This document shows, one piece after another, positions 1 to 10,189 of a stretch of 64,000 nucleotides of DNA. A model generated the notes under the pieces. The model saw only the letters and a list, made by a program, of their open reading frames with translations, was not told where the DNA came from and made no database searches. Both the position numbers and the translations under genes were made by a program. Source of the DNA: Cephalopachus bancanus (taxonomy: Eukaryota > Chordata > Mammalia > Primates > Tarsiidae); NCBI GenBank assembly GCA_027257055.1, contig JAPVLO010000278.1, forward strand, positions 1,674,001-1,738,000. The letters are read 5' to 3'. Every line of letters begins with the position of its first letter. The stretch's first letter is position 1.

Positions 1-454
1 AAAAAGGGAAGAGATAAATAAATAACTAGTTCATGTGGCATTTTTAAAGTTAGTCCCTAGATGGAAGCAGAATAATAAAAATCTTGGACAGAAATAAAAC
101 TAGCCTGGCAAGAAGACTGTCATTTGCTGATTAACAAAGGTGGTAAACCATGTGGTTATGACATCTGTTGGTTCAAACAATATTTTTGCTGCCACTGAAT
201 CCTTCTCTCTTAAGTACCTGCTTAAGAATAACTAGAAGACACATTTTGTCATGTTGCTACTCAGGTTAAAAAGTGTTGATGTTTCCTCATGTGTCTTAGT
301 TGTTTTATATTGCTATCACAGAATACCATAGACTAGGTACAGTCATGTATAATAAGCAGAAATGTATTTGGTTCCTGGTTCTGTAAGCTGAAAAGTCCAA
401 GACCATGGCATTAGTGTCTGACCAATGTCATTATATTTCTTAGTTTTCTAGAAA
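1..454. other. Intergenic DNA, no gene seen
   Basis: AT-rich sequence without a long open frame. Positions about 295-420 resemble an old interspersed repeat, but I cannot name the family with confidence. Confidence 0.4.
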
Positions 455-462
455 TATACAAA

Positions 463-723
463 AGTTTGTCTCATTCCATCACCCAGGTTGGAGTGCAGTG
501 ACACACAACCATTCCAGTGTCAACCTGCTGGGCTCCGGCGATCCTTAGCAAGTAGCCAGAATGACAGGTGCACGCTACCATACCCGGCTAATTTGTGATT
601 TATTGTAGAGATGAGGTCTCACCAAGTTGCCCAGGCTGGTCTCAAATCCGCGAGCTCAGGCAATCCCCTCACCTCAGCCTCACAAAGTGCTGGGATTACA
701 GGCTGAGCCACCGACCCCAGCCC
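463..723 (-). mobile_element. Alu, antisense
   Basis: The right monomer, linker and left monomer of an Alu are read on the minus strand. Landmarks are CCCAGGTTGGAGTGCAG near 483, TTTATTGTAGAGATGAGG near 599 and GTGCTGGGATTACAGG near 686. The copy has the lineage type with TTTATTGTAGAGA in the linker and CAGGCTGAGCCACC at the 5' end of the sense strand. Confidence 0.9.
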
Positions 724-975
724 AAAAGTTTTATATACTGACTCACCTAGTTCTTTGCATCTTGCAAGTAATTGATTAGGATAATTCAATGCAGATAGTT
801 TGTGTCTCTATAAAACAGTTTATGCCATGGATTATCACTGCTGTCTTTACTACTACTCATGCAAATAAAAAAGCAGAGAAGTCCCATAATCTATTATCTG
901 CAAAGTGAAGAACTAGAAAAGCTGATGGGTTAATTCACTCTGCGTCTGAAGGCCTGAGAAACAAGGGAGTCAATA

Positions 976-1006
976 GTTTTTTTGTTTGTTTGTTTGTTTG
1001 TTTGTT
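976..1006 (+). repeat. (GTTT)n simple repeat / Alu tail
   Basis: About six TTTG units lie directly before an antisense Alu piece. This is the expanded poly-A tail of that Alu read on the opposite strand. Confidence 0.85.
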
Positions 1007-1107
1007 TTTGAGTTGGAGTCTCACTGTGTTGCCCAGGCTGGAGTACAGTGGCATGCTCACAGCCACTGTAGCCTCAACCTGCTGGGCTCAGGTGATTCTT
1101 CCACCAC
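1007..1107 (-). mobile_element. Alu right-monomer fragment, antisense
   Basis: It starts GAGTTGGAGTCTCACTG and runs through CTGCTGGGCTCAGGTGATTC. Only part of the right monomer is present. Confidence 0.85.
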
Positions 1108-1159
1108 AACATACCAGGGAGCCAATAGTTTTAAGTCTGAAGTTTAATGTCTGAAGTTT

Positions 1160-1460
1160 CGGTTGGGCATGGTGGCTCACACCTACAATTCCAGCAGTTT
1201 GGGAAGTGGAGGCAAGAGGATTTCCTGAGCCCAGGGGTTTGAGATCAGCCTGGGCAACATGGCCGAGACCTCATCTCTAAAATAAATTTTAAAAAATTAG
1301 CCAGGCATGGTGGCGTGCACCTGTAGTTCCAGCTACTTGGACATGAGATGAAAGGATCGCCTGAGTCAGCAGGTCGAGGATGCAGTGGCCATGAACGTGC
1401 CACTGCACTCCAGCTTGGGTGACAGACTGAGACTCTGACTCAAAAATTAAAAAATAAAGT
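1160..1460 (+). mobile_element. Alu, sense, full length
   Basis: It starts GTTGGGCATGGTGGCTCAC. An internal A-rich linker lies near 1283-1300 and the right monomer ends in ACTCTGACTCAAAAATTAAAAAATAAA. It carries the lineage-type right monomer (GAGTCAGCAGGTCGAGG). Confidence 0.92.
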
Positions 1461-2610
1461 CTGAAGGTTTGAGAAGAAGGATTGCCAGTATCGTGTGAGA
1501 ACAGAAGATGAATGTCACAACTCAAGTAGAGAAAACAAATTATTGTGCTGGGGTTCTAGAGAGTATATTTTCATCATAACTTATCAATACCTCTTGTGTT
1601 ATTTTGTAAGTGGTACACTAAATGAGATAAAGGATCAAAAATCAAATGTCTATGGAAGTCATTCAGATAATAAGAATAAGTGAAGTGGGTTGGATTTAAG
1701 AGTTAACTAGATTGAACTAGAGTGTAGTTACCAGTGTAAAAAGTCAACAGTCACTCAGGCAAATAGAATATTGCTATATGGTGACAGGGACCCTGTGGTA
1801 TAAAATATTAAGTGCTTTCAATTTTAAATATCAGAATGTGAAATTTAATGTGAAAACTATCAAAGATAGAGCTAGCAGTTAATTCAATTTAAAAATTTGT
1901 TTTTAACCAGGGCACCAAACAGAAGTTTGTAAGCTTAACCTAGTGAGAGATAAATAATAAAATCATGCAATCTCAATGTAACCATTTATACACATCCAGT
2001 GTCTGAACTGTTCTTGGAAATTGAATTAAGTACCCTCATACAAGTTAGCTATTTTGACTCTGTGATGCCTTCAGGATGCTTCATGATTTAGCCATTATAA
2101 TAATATAACCTTTATACACAAACATCATTTGAACACTACATGCATGAAGGTCACTCTTCTGGAAAATGAAGATAACTAATAACAGTACTTGCCTTGAAAG
2201 AACTGGTTGACCATCATGGTAAGGGCATGAAAATTAAAGTTAAATTGATTAGTTCAGGGATAAAAATATGAACAAAATAGCTAATCATATTCAGGAATCA
2301 AGCTATGCATTAAAAACAATAACCTTTCATTGGGACTAGAAAACTAACTAGACATTTTCTAGAAGGACGAGAGTGGAGAGGACTTTTAGGTAACATAAAC
2401 AGAACAGGTAGAGACTTCTTGAAAACTTTCAGAAAAATTCAAAGATATTACACACAGATCCAGGGATGCTTTGTTATTTTGGCCAATAAGACACTTAATG
2501 AGTGGTAAGCAGCCAGGGAAACTCAGTCTCCATCACAGGCCAAAAGTGTGAACACTTCTGAAAGTTACAGGTTAGCATGTCTTCGAATCTGTATTTGATG
2601 CAATTTTTTT
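1461..2610. other. Intergenic DNA, no gene seen
   Basis: AT-rich, with stops in all frames. I could not identify a repeat family or any coding signal here. Confidence 0.4.
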
Positions 2611-2611
2611 A

Positions 2612-2627
2612 GGGTGTGTGTGTGTGT

Positions 2628-2676
<49 letters not shown>
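2612..2676 (+). repeat. (TG)n microsatellite
   Basis: About 30 TG dinucleotides are broken by a single TATG. A run of this kind is normally polymorphic in length. Confidence 0.97.
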
Positions 2677-2679
<3 letters not shown>

Positions 2680-2717
2680 TGCACTCATGTGAATATTATG
2701 CCTTAGAACTGACAATC

Positions 2718-2853
2718 AGTCGGACTTGGTGGCTCGGTGGCTCAGCCTGTTATCCCAGTGCTTTGGAAGCCTGAGGCGAGTGGATTGCCTGAGCCTGTGG
2801 GATCGAGACCAGCCTGGGCAACTTGGCGAGACCTCATCTCTACAATAAAAAAA
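2718..2853 (+). mobile_element. Free left Alu monomer with 13-bp target duplication
   Basis: Only the left Alu arm is present, from the GGCTTGGTGGCTC-like head to TCTCTACAATAAAAAAAA. It is flanked by AGAACTGACAATC (2705-2717) and AGAACTGACGATC (2854-2866), a 13-bp target-site duplication with one difference. This shows that the single arm inserted as a unit and was not left by a later deletion. It is comparable to the FLAM class. Confidence 0.88.
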
Positions 2854-3061
2854 AGAACTGACGATCTATGTTACTTTGAAATTGAAGTAACTACAGGTGA
2901 GTCCTGAGTCCTGCAGGCTAAAGTAGAGGGGGTGGGCTGGACTCTGGGGCCCACTCCCTACCACTTCTAACAGGCGGCCGGCCACCAATGGAGGTGCTGG
3001 TCTTTAAAAAAAGGTGTGGGGGGGAACCTGAAGTTCCAGAAACAACCACAAGAGGGAGATT

Positions 3062-3098
3062 ATTTATTTATTCATTCATTCATTCATTCATTCATTCT
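3062..3098 (+). repeat. (ATTC)n simple repeat
   Basis: About eight units of TTCA/ATTC follow ATTTATTT, at the left edge of duplicated unit A. Confidence 0.9.
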
Positions 3099-3977
3099 TC
3101 ACTATCTCCATGCATAGCTTTCTGAGTCCCTTTGAAGTCACCCATCCCATCCACTGTCCATTCTCTGTCTGCGCTTGCCTCCTGCCTCAGCCCTTTCCCA
3201 TCCAGAGAGTCTGTCTCCACCCCGCAGCTCCCAGGAGCCCTTGTTCTGGGGCCTAGAATGAAGCAAGGCCCAAATGTAGAGTCTCTAGTCAAAACCAGCG
3301 AAGGCTTTGAAATCCAACTTGTTGCCGTCAGGTTTCTCGCCTGAAGACACCCAGCCTGGAGGAAATGTCAAGGGCATCTCTTCGGCGGCCTTGGGAGAGA
3401 GTTCGAGACACAGTCTCCCACAACAGATGGTCTCAGAGAATCCTCTCCACTCAAGAGGCAATCATCTCGTCTAACCCACAGCATCCCACATGGAGAATGA
3501 GCCTTTCTACAGGCGTCCTCATCCCACAGGCTCTCACAGGTTCCACAAACATCGGCAAATTGCATTTTCTGGGACACAGCGGCAGAAAAACAGCAATGCC
3601 AACATCCAACAGACCTCCCACATGAGGGCCTGGACAGTGACAGAAGGAGGGTGCCTGACACTCTTTCTACTCTGTGGTGTTCTAACCTGTGGGAGCCAAG
3701 GGACAGAAAGGGGGGAGCGAGTCCGTCAGCTGGTTCCCTTGTGCACATTTCTTCTTTTCCAAAGATCCTCCTAACTCCACCTACTGGTGGTTCACATCAT
3801 GGGACTCTAGGCCAGGCAAAGATGGTCTCTGACTAGATCCTCAAACTGATAGAATGAGTGAAGGTGTGCCTTGAGATCACTGTCCTCTTCCTACTCTTCC
3901 TCCTCCTTTTCCTCCACTGCCACCATCACCACAGACGTAACTACTTTGGGAGGGTTGGGGCGCCAGAAAAAACAATC
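3099..3977. other. Non-coding flank left of ERV-A
   Basis: Unique-looking sequence is shared with 19700-20350. Short open frames occur on both strands, but they are not kept between the two copies, which argues against coding. It ends in a pyrimidine-rich (TCC)n stretch and a short A-run before the provirus. Confidence 0.6.
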
Positions 3978-3982
3978 CCCCA
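3978..3982. repeat. ERV-A target-site duplication, left copy
   Basis: CCCCA directly precedes the LTR end TGAAAG. The same five bases follow the other LTR at 13308-13312. Confidence 0.85.
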
Positions 3983-4379
3983 TGAAAGACGGTGGCATGC
4001 AGCGAGACTCAACACCCTTTAAGGCCAAGAGATTTATTAAAGCAGCAGCTACAGAAAGAAGGAAGAGGGTCTGTAACTGCTGGGTAGGGGAGAGAGAGTG
4101 AGAGAGAGCCCACAAGAGAGGTCTGTATTTATCAGTTTGGGAGGGGGTGGCCAGTGCTGTGCCAGGGCCTGGCAAGGGCTGGCCAGTGCCATGTTAGGGT
4201 CTTATTGGAGGGGGTTATGAGGTAGTATTCCTATAGGGAGATAATATTTGCGCATAGGTTTAAGTTTCGTGCGTGCAGGAAAAGCTGGAGTTTAGGGCCT
4301 TTGTAGTCTTTGTTTGGTTCTATGTAGTGTTTAGCGCCATCTCAGGAGACGCCCTTCTGACTGTTCCCTGCGCCCTTCA
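3983..4379 (-). repeat. ERV-A 3' LTR
   Basis: It is bounded by TG and CA and is 397 bp long. On the minus strand it has a TATA-like ATAAATA (plus 4126-4132) and an AATAAA polyadenylation signal (plus 4033-4038). It is near-identical to 12911-13307. Confidence 0.95.
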
Positions 4380-6328
4380 TTCCCACCTTTTCTGTTTATT
4401 TGGGAGAGGGGTGTCGTTATTCCTTCTGGCTGCTTCCTGCTGGATGTGGGCATTGTGGGGTGTGGTGGGGGAAGGGCACAGAACCAGCCAGAACAGGCCC
4501 AGAGATAGGCACTGAAGGTGAAGATTTCTGAAGGCAAGAGCTCTATGAAAGTCCCTTGTATATGTAAAATGGCGACTTGTTCCGGCCACTCCTCCAGCAG
4601 CGGGCATGAGGGTGGTAGTAACCAGCTGTCTTGGAGTAGACTGTGGAGGTAGATAGAGAACCTGGAAGAGAACTTACCTAAAAGAAAAGTTAAGTGATGT
4701 TTAGGGACAAGGTGTTGACTCCTCTGCTGGGACAGGTTGATAACTATTGAGTAATAGGAGGTTAAGTTTTGATTTGAGAGTTCAATTAAGCGTTGTTGGA
4801 GAAATTTAAAGATACATGGGGCTATTAAACAAAAAACACAAATTAAAATGACAGGGCCTAGGAGTGGGGCCAGCCAGGTGACAAGAGGGTGTTGCAACCA
4901 GATGAAGGGAGAAGAGTCTGGCTGTTGGCGGCGCTGTTTTAATTCTTCACTTAGATGGTTGAGGACATTTAGATTTTCTTCTACTAGGCCAGTCTCATTA
5001 ATGTAATAACAGCATTCCTCTCCAAGAAAGAGGCAAGTGCCTCTCTTGTCGGCTGTTAGAAGATCTAAGGCTCACCTATTTTGTAAGGTGACCTGGGCTA
5101 ACGAGGTGATTTGGCGTTGTAAGGAGGCCAGGGACATTGCTGAGGCCTCTAATGCAAGTTGTAGTTTATTTGCTAGGTCTTGGGAGGAGGTAATGCTGTA
5201 TGCTAGAGCCCCACTGCCTAGGCCTGCTGCTGCCAGAGCAGAGGCAAGAGAGACTCCTACGATTACAGGAAGAAAGATTGCCTGTTTCTGGTGGGGGTAG
5301 GGTGACACTATCAGTGTTGCAGGTTTGTTTATCGTGTATTTTGTTGCAAATTCCCCTTGTGTGTATAGGGTTAATTGAGGTACCAGGGTAATTGAGGTAC
5401 ACATGATGATTTAAAGGTTTTAGTAAGGGTGCCATTGCACCAGAAGAAGAAGCCAGGTAGGGCACAGGTAACATTGACATGTGATGGTTGAGTTGGGGTT
5501 GTAAACAGGGGAATTCCTGATAGTGAGGGAAAATGAACAGTAGGATTTTGTGTGCAGGGGGTGGTAAGATTTCCTATGAATGGTACTGCTGTGAATGGGT
5601 GGAGACTGAGGGCTGCACATAGGAAGCAGTCAGAAAAGTTGCCTAGATGTGAGTAGTTGAGAAAGCTGTGCTCCCTGTTGGACTACTGAGAGCCAGGAAA
5701 ATGGGGTGGCTTTGGTTGTCTGTTTTATGGAGGTTTGTAATATTGCCTCTTGTTTTGTTATTACAGGGGCTAAGTTTGGGATACTTGGCTGAATTCGGAC
5801 ATAGGTGCAGTAAATTTTGATGGTTCCTACTGGGGTGGAGTCTTGGGCTCCGTTGTATACTTTGCCTACCACCCCCTTTTCCCACATGTTATCCCAGGGA
5901 TGTTTGATGTTGAAGTAGAAGTGGTCTCCACCTTGTGAAGTGAGAAGAAAAATGTCTTTATCACCTTTAAACCTTTCTATCCTTATGGAGTGCATCATGC
6001 AAGAGACTTTTGGGCACCCCCCATAAATTTCAGGGTTTTGTTTACAGTAATCTTGGGTTTGGTCAAAAAGAAAGTAGAATTGAGGTATTTTGTGCCATGT
6101 TAAAGTAATCGAGTGCATGGAAGAGAGAGACATAGGAATAGAAACTCGAGACTGGCAGCCATATGGCTGGCAGTCCGCTGTGGCCAGACATTGGGTATGT
6201 GAGTGGCCTTCAGAAGTCCAGAATTCTTCTACAAAGAATCTCCAGCGAAATGGTGGGGCAGGTGGAGTTGTTTCACCGCTGAGGTGGGTTAAAATTAATA
6301 AGGGAAGGAGGGTTGGGCTGATAGACAT
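4331..6328 (-). pseudogene. env: ERV-A env (SU and TM), inactivated by stops
   Basis: One reading frame runs from an ATG at 6328 to 4331. It is broken by in-frame stops at about 5630, 5420 and 5072, and I see no frameshift. The start is followed by a short hydrophobic leader (LLPLLILTHL), as in a signal peptide. The surface part (6328-5630) has several cysteine pairs. The transmembrane subunit begins near 5300 with an Ala/Gly/Leu-rich fusion-peptide-like stretch (5290-5190) and a heptad-like region. A stop then falls at 5072 just before the immunosuppressive-domain region. A CX6CC motif lies at 5009-5035 and a membrane anchor at about 4870-4800. CX6CC is typical of gamma-type Env that links SU and TM covalently. 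The frame runs through the polypurine tract into the LTR, so the native C terminus is uncertain. The product would have been a virion membrane glycoprotein for receptor binding and fusion. As it stands only fragments could be made. Confidence 0.85.
4380..4393 (-). other. ERV-A polypurine tract
   Basis: On the minus strand AGAAAAGGTGGGAA lies directly upstream of the 3' LTR TG. This is the expected position and composition of the plus-strand DNA primer. Confidence 0.85.
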
Positions 6329-6769
6329 AGTGTTGTAAGGAGTGAATCTTTATAAAAGACACTTAATAAGAATGAAGCTAGTTATAATGAGGAGGTATGT
6401 AATAGCCAACAAAGCTTTGGCTGTGGATGGCCAATTTGTAGGTGTTGACCAAGTAAGTAATACAGTAAGGAGGATGGCAATTAAGCCAAGAAAGGAAAGG
6501 GGCCAAGGGCTACAAGTTTCCTGTGCTGAATCCAGGATGTTTGTTTGGATTTGGATTTGGATTTGGGTGGGTGGCGAGTCAGGACAAGCGAAGTCTGAGT
6601 GGCTGTTCTGGAACCTTGGAGCAGGTGTACCTGTGGGTAGGTGGACAAGTATTATTATGGGTGGATTGTGAGGAAGGAGGGGTGGCAGGTTTAAGACAGG
6701 AAATGTGAATCCATGGGGTAACCTGACGTTGGGCTGTGATAAGTTTTGCTGCCATGGGAGTGGATAAAA
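6329..6769 (-). other. ERV-A pol-env junction region
   Basis: No long minus-strand frame is seen between the end of the integrase remnant and the env start. The splice acceptor for env would be expected here, but I cannot point to it with confidence. A (GGATTT)n-like run lies near 6547-6568. Confidence 0.4.
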
Positions 6770-7700
6770 CTACTTGAAGAGGTTCGGATCACATTGGGTT
6801 AAGGTGAGTTTTAGTTTCCAGGTCAGAAAAATAGACCCATTGTCCAGGAATAAGAGGAGGTGGGATTTGACCATTGAACGAGACAGATAAAAGGAGGTTT
6901 TGATGTTCCCAAATGTGGGAATGAATAAAAGACAAGAGGGGTAGAGCATGTGAGTGGGTGTTAAAGGGGCTGAGGTTGAGGTTCCCAGAGGGAGTGCTGG
7001 GCGGCCATACATAACTTCAAATGATGAGAGTTGAGATGGTTTTTTTGGGAGGACTCGCATGCGGAAGAGGGCCAGTGGGAGGAGGGAGACCCAGTCTCGA
7101 TGGAGTTCGGGGATAATTTGGTGAGAGTGTCTTTGAGGTGCGATTGGTTCGCTCAACCTTTCCGGACGATTGTGGGTGGTATGGGATATGGAAATGTCAG
7201 TTAATGTGGAGGTTGGTTGTTAGGGATTGTACCACTCGCGAGGTAAATTCGGGTCTGTTATCAGACTGGAGAGATAAAGGGACACCAAACCTAGGAATTA
7301 TGTGACTGGCAAGGATGGACCCTACAGTTGCTGCTCATTTGTTTGTGGTGGGGTATGCCTCTACCCATCCAGAAAAGGTGTCAACCAAAACGAGGAGGTA
7401 TTTGATGTTGCGAACTGAGGGAATGACAGTAAAGTCAACCTGCCAGTCCGTACCCAGAAGCTGGTCCTGGGCCTGATGTGTGGGAAAGGTTCCCAGTTTT
7501 AAGGTGGTGTGGGGATTAGTTTGCTGGCAGATAGAACATTGAGAGGTAATGGTTTTTATAAGCTTTATATGGTGGGGGTCGAGGGTGAAGAAGTTTTTCA
7601 GGAAAGACATTAGAGCAGAGGGATTGGTATGGAAGATTGAGTATAGATATGGGATAAGGTCTGAGATAGAGGGGGTGGTTGGCGGTGGTGAATTAGTGGG
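6770..7700 (-). pseudogene. pol: ERV-A integrase region of pol
   Basis: The N-terminal zinc-binding part is seen near 7590-7510 (histidine pair, then CSICQQ). The catalytic core follows: TDWQVDF near 7455-7435 holds the first acidic residue and VDTFSGWVEAYP lies near 7390-7355. A stop falls at about 7335. Further on come SDNRPEF near 7265-7240 (usually SDNGP, so Gly is replaced) and SSGKVERTNRTLK near 7165-7125 (catalytic Glu present). A frameshift separates the core from the C-terminal part (7156-6770), which has the gammaretroviral pattern ALFRMRVLPKKPSQLSSFE. The enzyme would insert proviral DNA. This copy is disabled. Confidence 0.82.
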
Positions 7701-8234
7701 AGGCATATGGCTTGGACCAGGGTGGGTAACAGCCGCCATGGTGGGGATGGACCCTGAGGCTGTTTGTTGGACCATGCTGGGGATGGACCCCAAGGCTGCT
7801 TGTCGGGCTGTGTTATCTGCCCTGGAGTTTCCCTGAGTTATGAGTGAGGAGTCGGACTGGTGGGCCTTGCAGTGAGAAATGCCAATGTTGGTGGGAAGCA
7901 GAGAGGCAGTGAGAAGGTTGGAGATTAGTTTAGCGTTAACTACTGCTGATCCTTTGGTAGTAAGTAACCACCTTTCCTTCCATATGGCCGAGTGGGAGAT
8001 GAGAATGAGGAAAACATATTTGGAGTCAGTGTAGAGTGAGAGGGAGTGTCCAGCCACTAGCTGGAATGCTTGAGTGGCAGCTATAAGTTCTGCCTGTTGG
8101 TTGGTGAAGCCTGGTGGGAGAGGCTTTGCCTCAATGACGTGTGTAATAGAGGTGATGGCGTATCCCGCAACCCGGGACCCATTGTGTGGGAAGGAGCTGC
8201 CATCAGTGAACCAGGTATAGGAGGGGGAGGGCAA
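7701..8234 (-). pseudogene. pol: ERV-A RNase H region of pol
   Basis: The signature TWFTDGSS near 8214-8190 holds the first catalytic Asp. It is followed by the QQAELIAATQAF block (catalytic Glu), LYTDSKYVF (second Asp) and a C-terminal HCKAHQ. The domain stays open for about 150 residues in the same frame as the RT C terminus (9113-8406). A stop at about 8406 and intervening stops separate the two. All main catalytic residues appear present. The domain would remove RNA from the RNA/DNA hybrid. Confidence 0.85.
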
Positions 8235-8405
8235 AGGGCCCTCCTGAATGTGAACTGGGCAAAGGAGGAGAGCCTCTACAGCTTCTACGCAGTCATGGGT
8301 TGGTGGGGCTGTGGAAGAAGGGAGTAGCGTGGCTGGGTTTAGGGGTGCGCAAGTTTGAAAGGATATGGAGGGATCTTGTAAAAAGAAGACAAGGAGTGAT
8401 AGGAC

Positions 8406-9780
8406 TCAACTGGGGGGTAGCGTTTGAAGGTCTTTGTAGCTTAGGAGGTGCTGTAGATGGTGGGGGGAGGTTACTGTGATAGGGGCCCCAAAAGTGGGTT
8501 TTTTTGATTCGCACACCAGCATGTGGGTGGCAGACAGTGCTCGCAGACATGGGGCCCAGCCCTGAACGGTGTGGTCTAACTGCTTTGAGAGATAGGCCAC
8601 CGGGGCGAACGTCTGTCCACAAAGCTGCCTTAGGACTCCCAAGGCCATCCCTTTGTTTTCGTGCACATATAAGATGAAAGGTCGGTGTATATCCGGCAGA
8701 TGGAGAGCGGAGGCCCTCATGAGGGCTTGCTGAAGGGCAATAAAAGGTTGTTTGATGGAGGAGGGTGTTAGGAGTGGCTCATTGGGGTCTCCCGTTATGA
8801 GAGTATAGAGTAGCTTTGCAAGTAGGGCAAAGTTGGGAATCCACGCCCGAAAGTATACAGCCAGGCCCCAAAATGATTGAATTTCCTCTTTAGTCTTGGG
8901 TATATTTAGGAATTGGATTAGGGCTTTTTGGTCCATTGTTATGGCCTTTTGTTGGTGTGAGATGGCTACCCCCAGATACGTGACTTGTGTGGCAGACAGT
9001 TGGACTTTTTGAGGGGATACCTGATATCCCTTTTCTGCTAGAAAGTTAAGGGTGAGTGCAGTGTCCATTTGAGAATCAGCTAAGGAAGGGCTACACAGGA
9101 GGAGGACGTCCACATACTGAATAAGGGTGGATTTGGTAAGTGAGAGAGACTTAAGATCTGCTGCTAAGGTTTGACCAAACAGGTGGGGGCTATCTCAAAA
9201 TCCTTGTGGTAGGACTGTCCAGGTGAGTTGTTGTGAATGGCGAGATGTTGGGTCAGACCACGTGAATGCGAAGTGTTTTGTGAGTCCGCTGCCAGAGGGA
9301 CGCTGAAGAATGCATCTTTAAGGTTGAGGACTAAAAAGTGAGTGGCAGTCGGGGGGATTGAGGATAGAATGGTATAAGGATTGGGGACTAGTGGGTGAAT
9401 GGGGATGACAGCAGCTTTAATGAGTCTTAGATCTTGTACTAAGCGATAAGTGCCATCTGGTTTTTGTACCGCTAAAATGGGAGTGTTAAACAGGGATTTG
9501 GTAGGGCGCAGATACCCCTTCTGTAATAAAGAGTTGATGACAGGTTGAAGTCCCAGGAGGCTGGAGGTAGGAAGAGAGCATTGTGGTTGGTTGGGGTGGG
9601 CAGAGGGGTTTTTGAGCTGAATGTGAACTGGGGGGCAGTGCGCTAAGGAGGGGGAGTTCACGTCCCACACTTGGGGATTTACTACGGAAGAGGGTAAAGG
9701 AGGAAGTGAGTCCGTTGTGGAACCTTTAGCAGTGAGAAGGGCCAAAAATGGCTTTGTGGGGTATGGATTGGTAAGGGCTG
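8406..9780 (-). pseudogene. pol: ERV-A reverse transcriptase region of pol
   Basis: Two frames are joined by a frameshift near 9164-9240. The N-terminal part has FNTPILAVQKPDGTYR (near 9490-9440) and VLNLKDAFF (near 9330-9300), where the first catalytic Asp of the usual LDLKDAF is Asn. The second part starts with QYVDVLLL near 9120-9095, so the YXDD box reads YVDV and the last Asp is lost. Thumb and connection follow (LGVAISHQQK, then YLSKQLD near 8615-8590). The polymerase lacks two of three catalytic aspartates as read, and the copy cannot be active. Confidence 0.85.
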
Positions 9781-10100
9781 CACTTGGGTTAAAGGTGATG
9801 GACGCCTGGAATTTGGCTAGAATGTTTCTGCCCATAAGAGGTATGGGACATTGAGGCAGTACCAAAAAGGAATGAGTGAAGGGGACGTTTGCAAAAATGC
9901 ACGTAACTGTGGGAGTTATGCGTGGAGTGATGGACTGGCCCCCTACCCCAACTATTAAGGGACTTAGATGGGGAAGTTGGGCCCCAAAATTCTCGTATGA
10001 CGGAAAGGGTGGCTCCGGTGTCCAGGAGGAAATGGATGGGGCACCCATCAACCGTTATAGTGACCCTGGGCTCCCGACAATTTGAGATTTGTGTCGGGCA
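9780..10100 (-). pseudogene. pro: ERV-A protease region
   Basis: The aspartic protease active site reads LLDTGAT, with DTGAT at 10008-10022. The next part, including the GRNIL motif that replaces the usual GRD(L/I)L (near 9835-9820), is in another frame, so a frameshift falls just after the active site. The protease would mature the Gag-Pol polyprotein. Confidence 0.8.
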
Positions 10101-10189
10101 GGGAGACCCTGGACCCCATCATTCCAAGGTCACTGCCATACCAACAGGTCTAAAGCAGGATTGGGGGTTGACCCAGTCCCTATTTGGGG

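Noticed and set aside
3365..3774. Overlapping open frames on both strands as a possible host gene
   Set aside because: The homologous stretch in unit B (about 19950-20120) has indels and stops in these frames, and no domain or splice pattern is recognised.
7549..7836. Plus-strand frames inside ERV-A
   Set aside because: They are shadows of the minus-strand pol gene, where RNase H and integrase motifs are clear.
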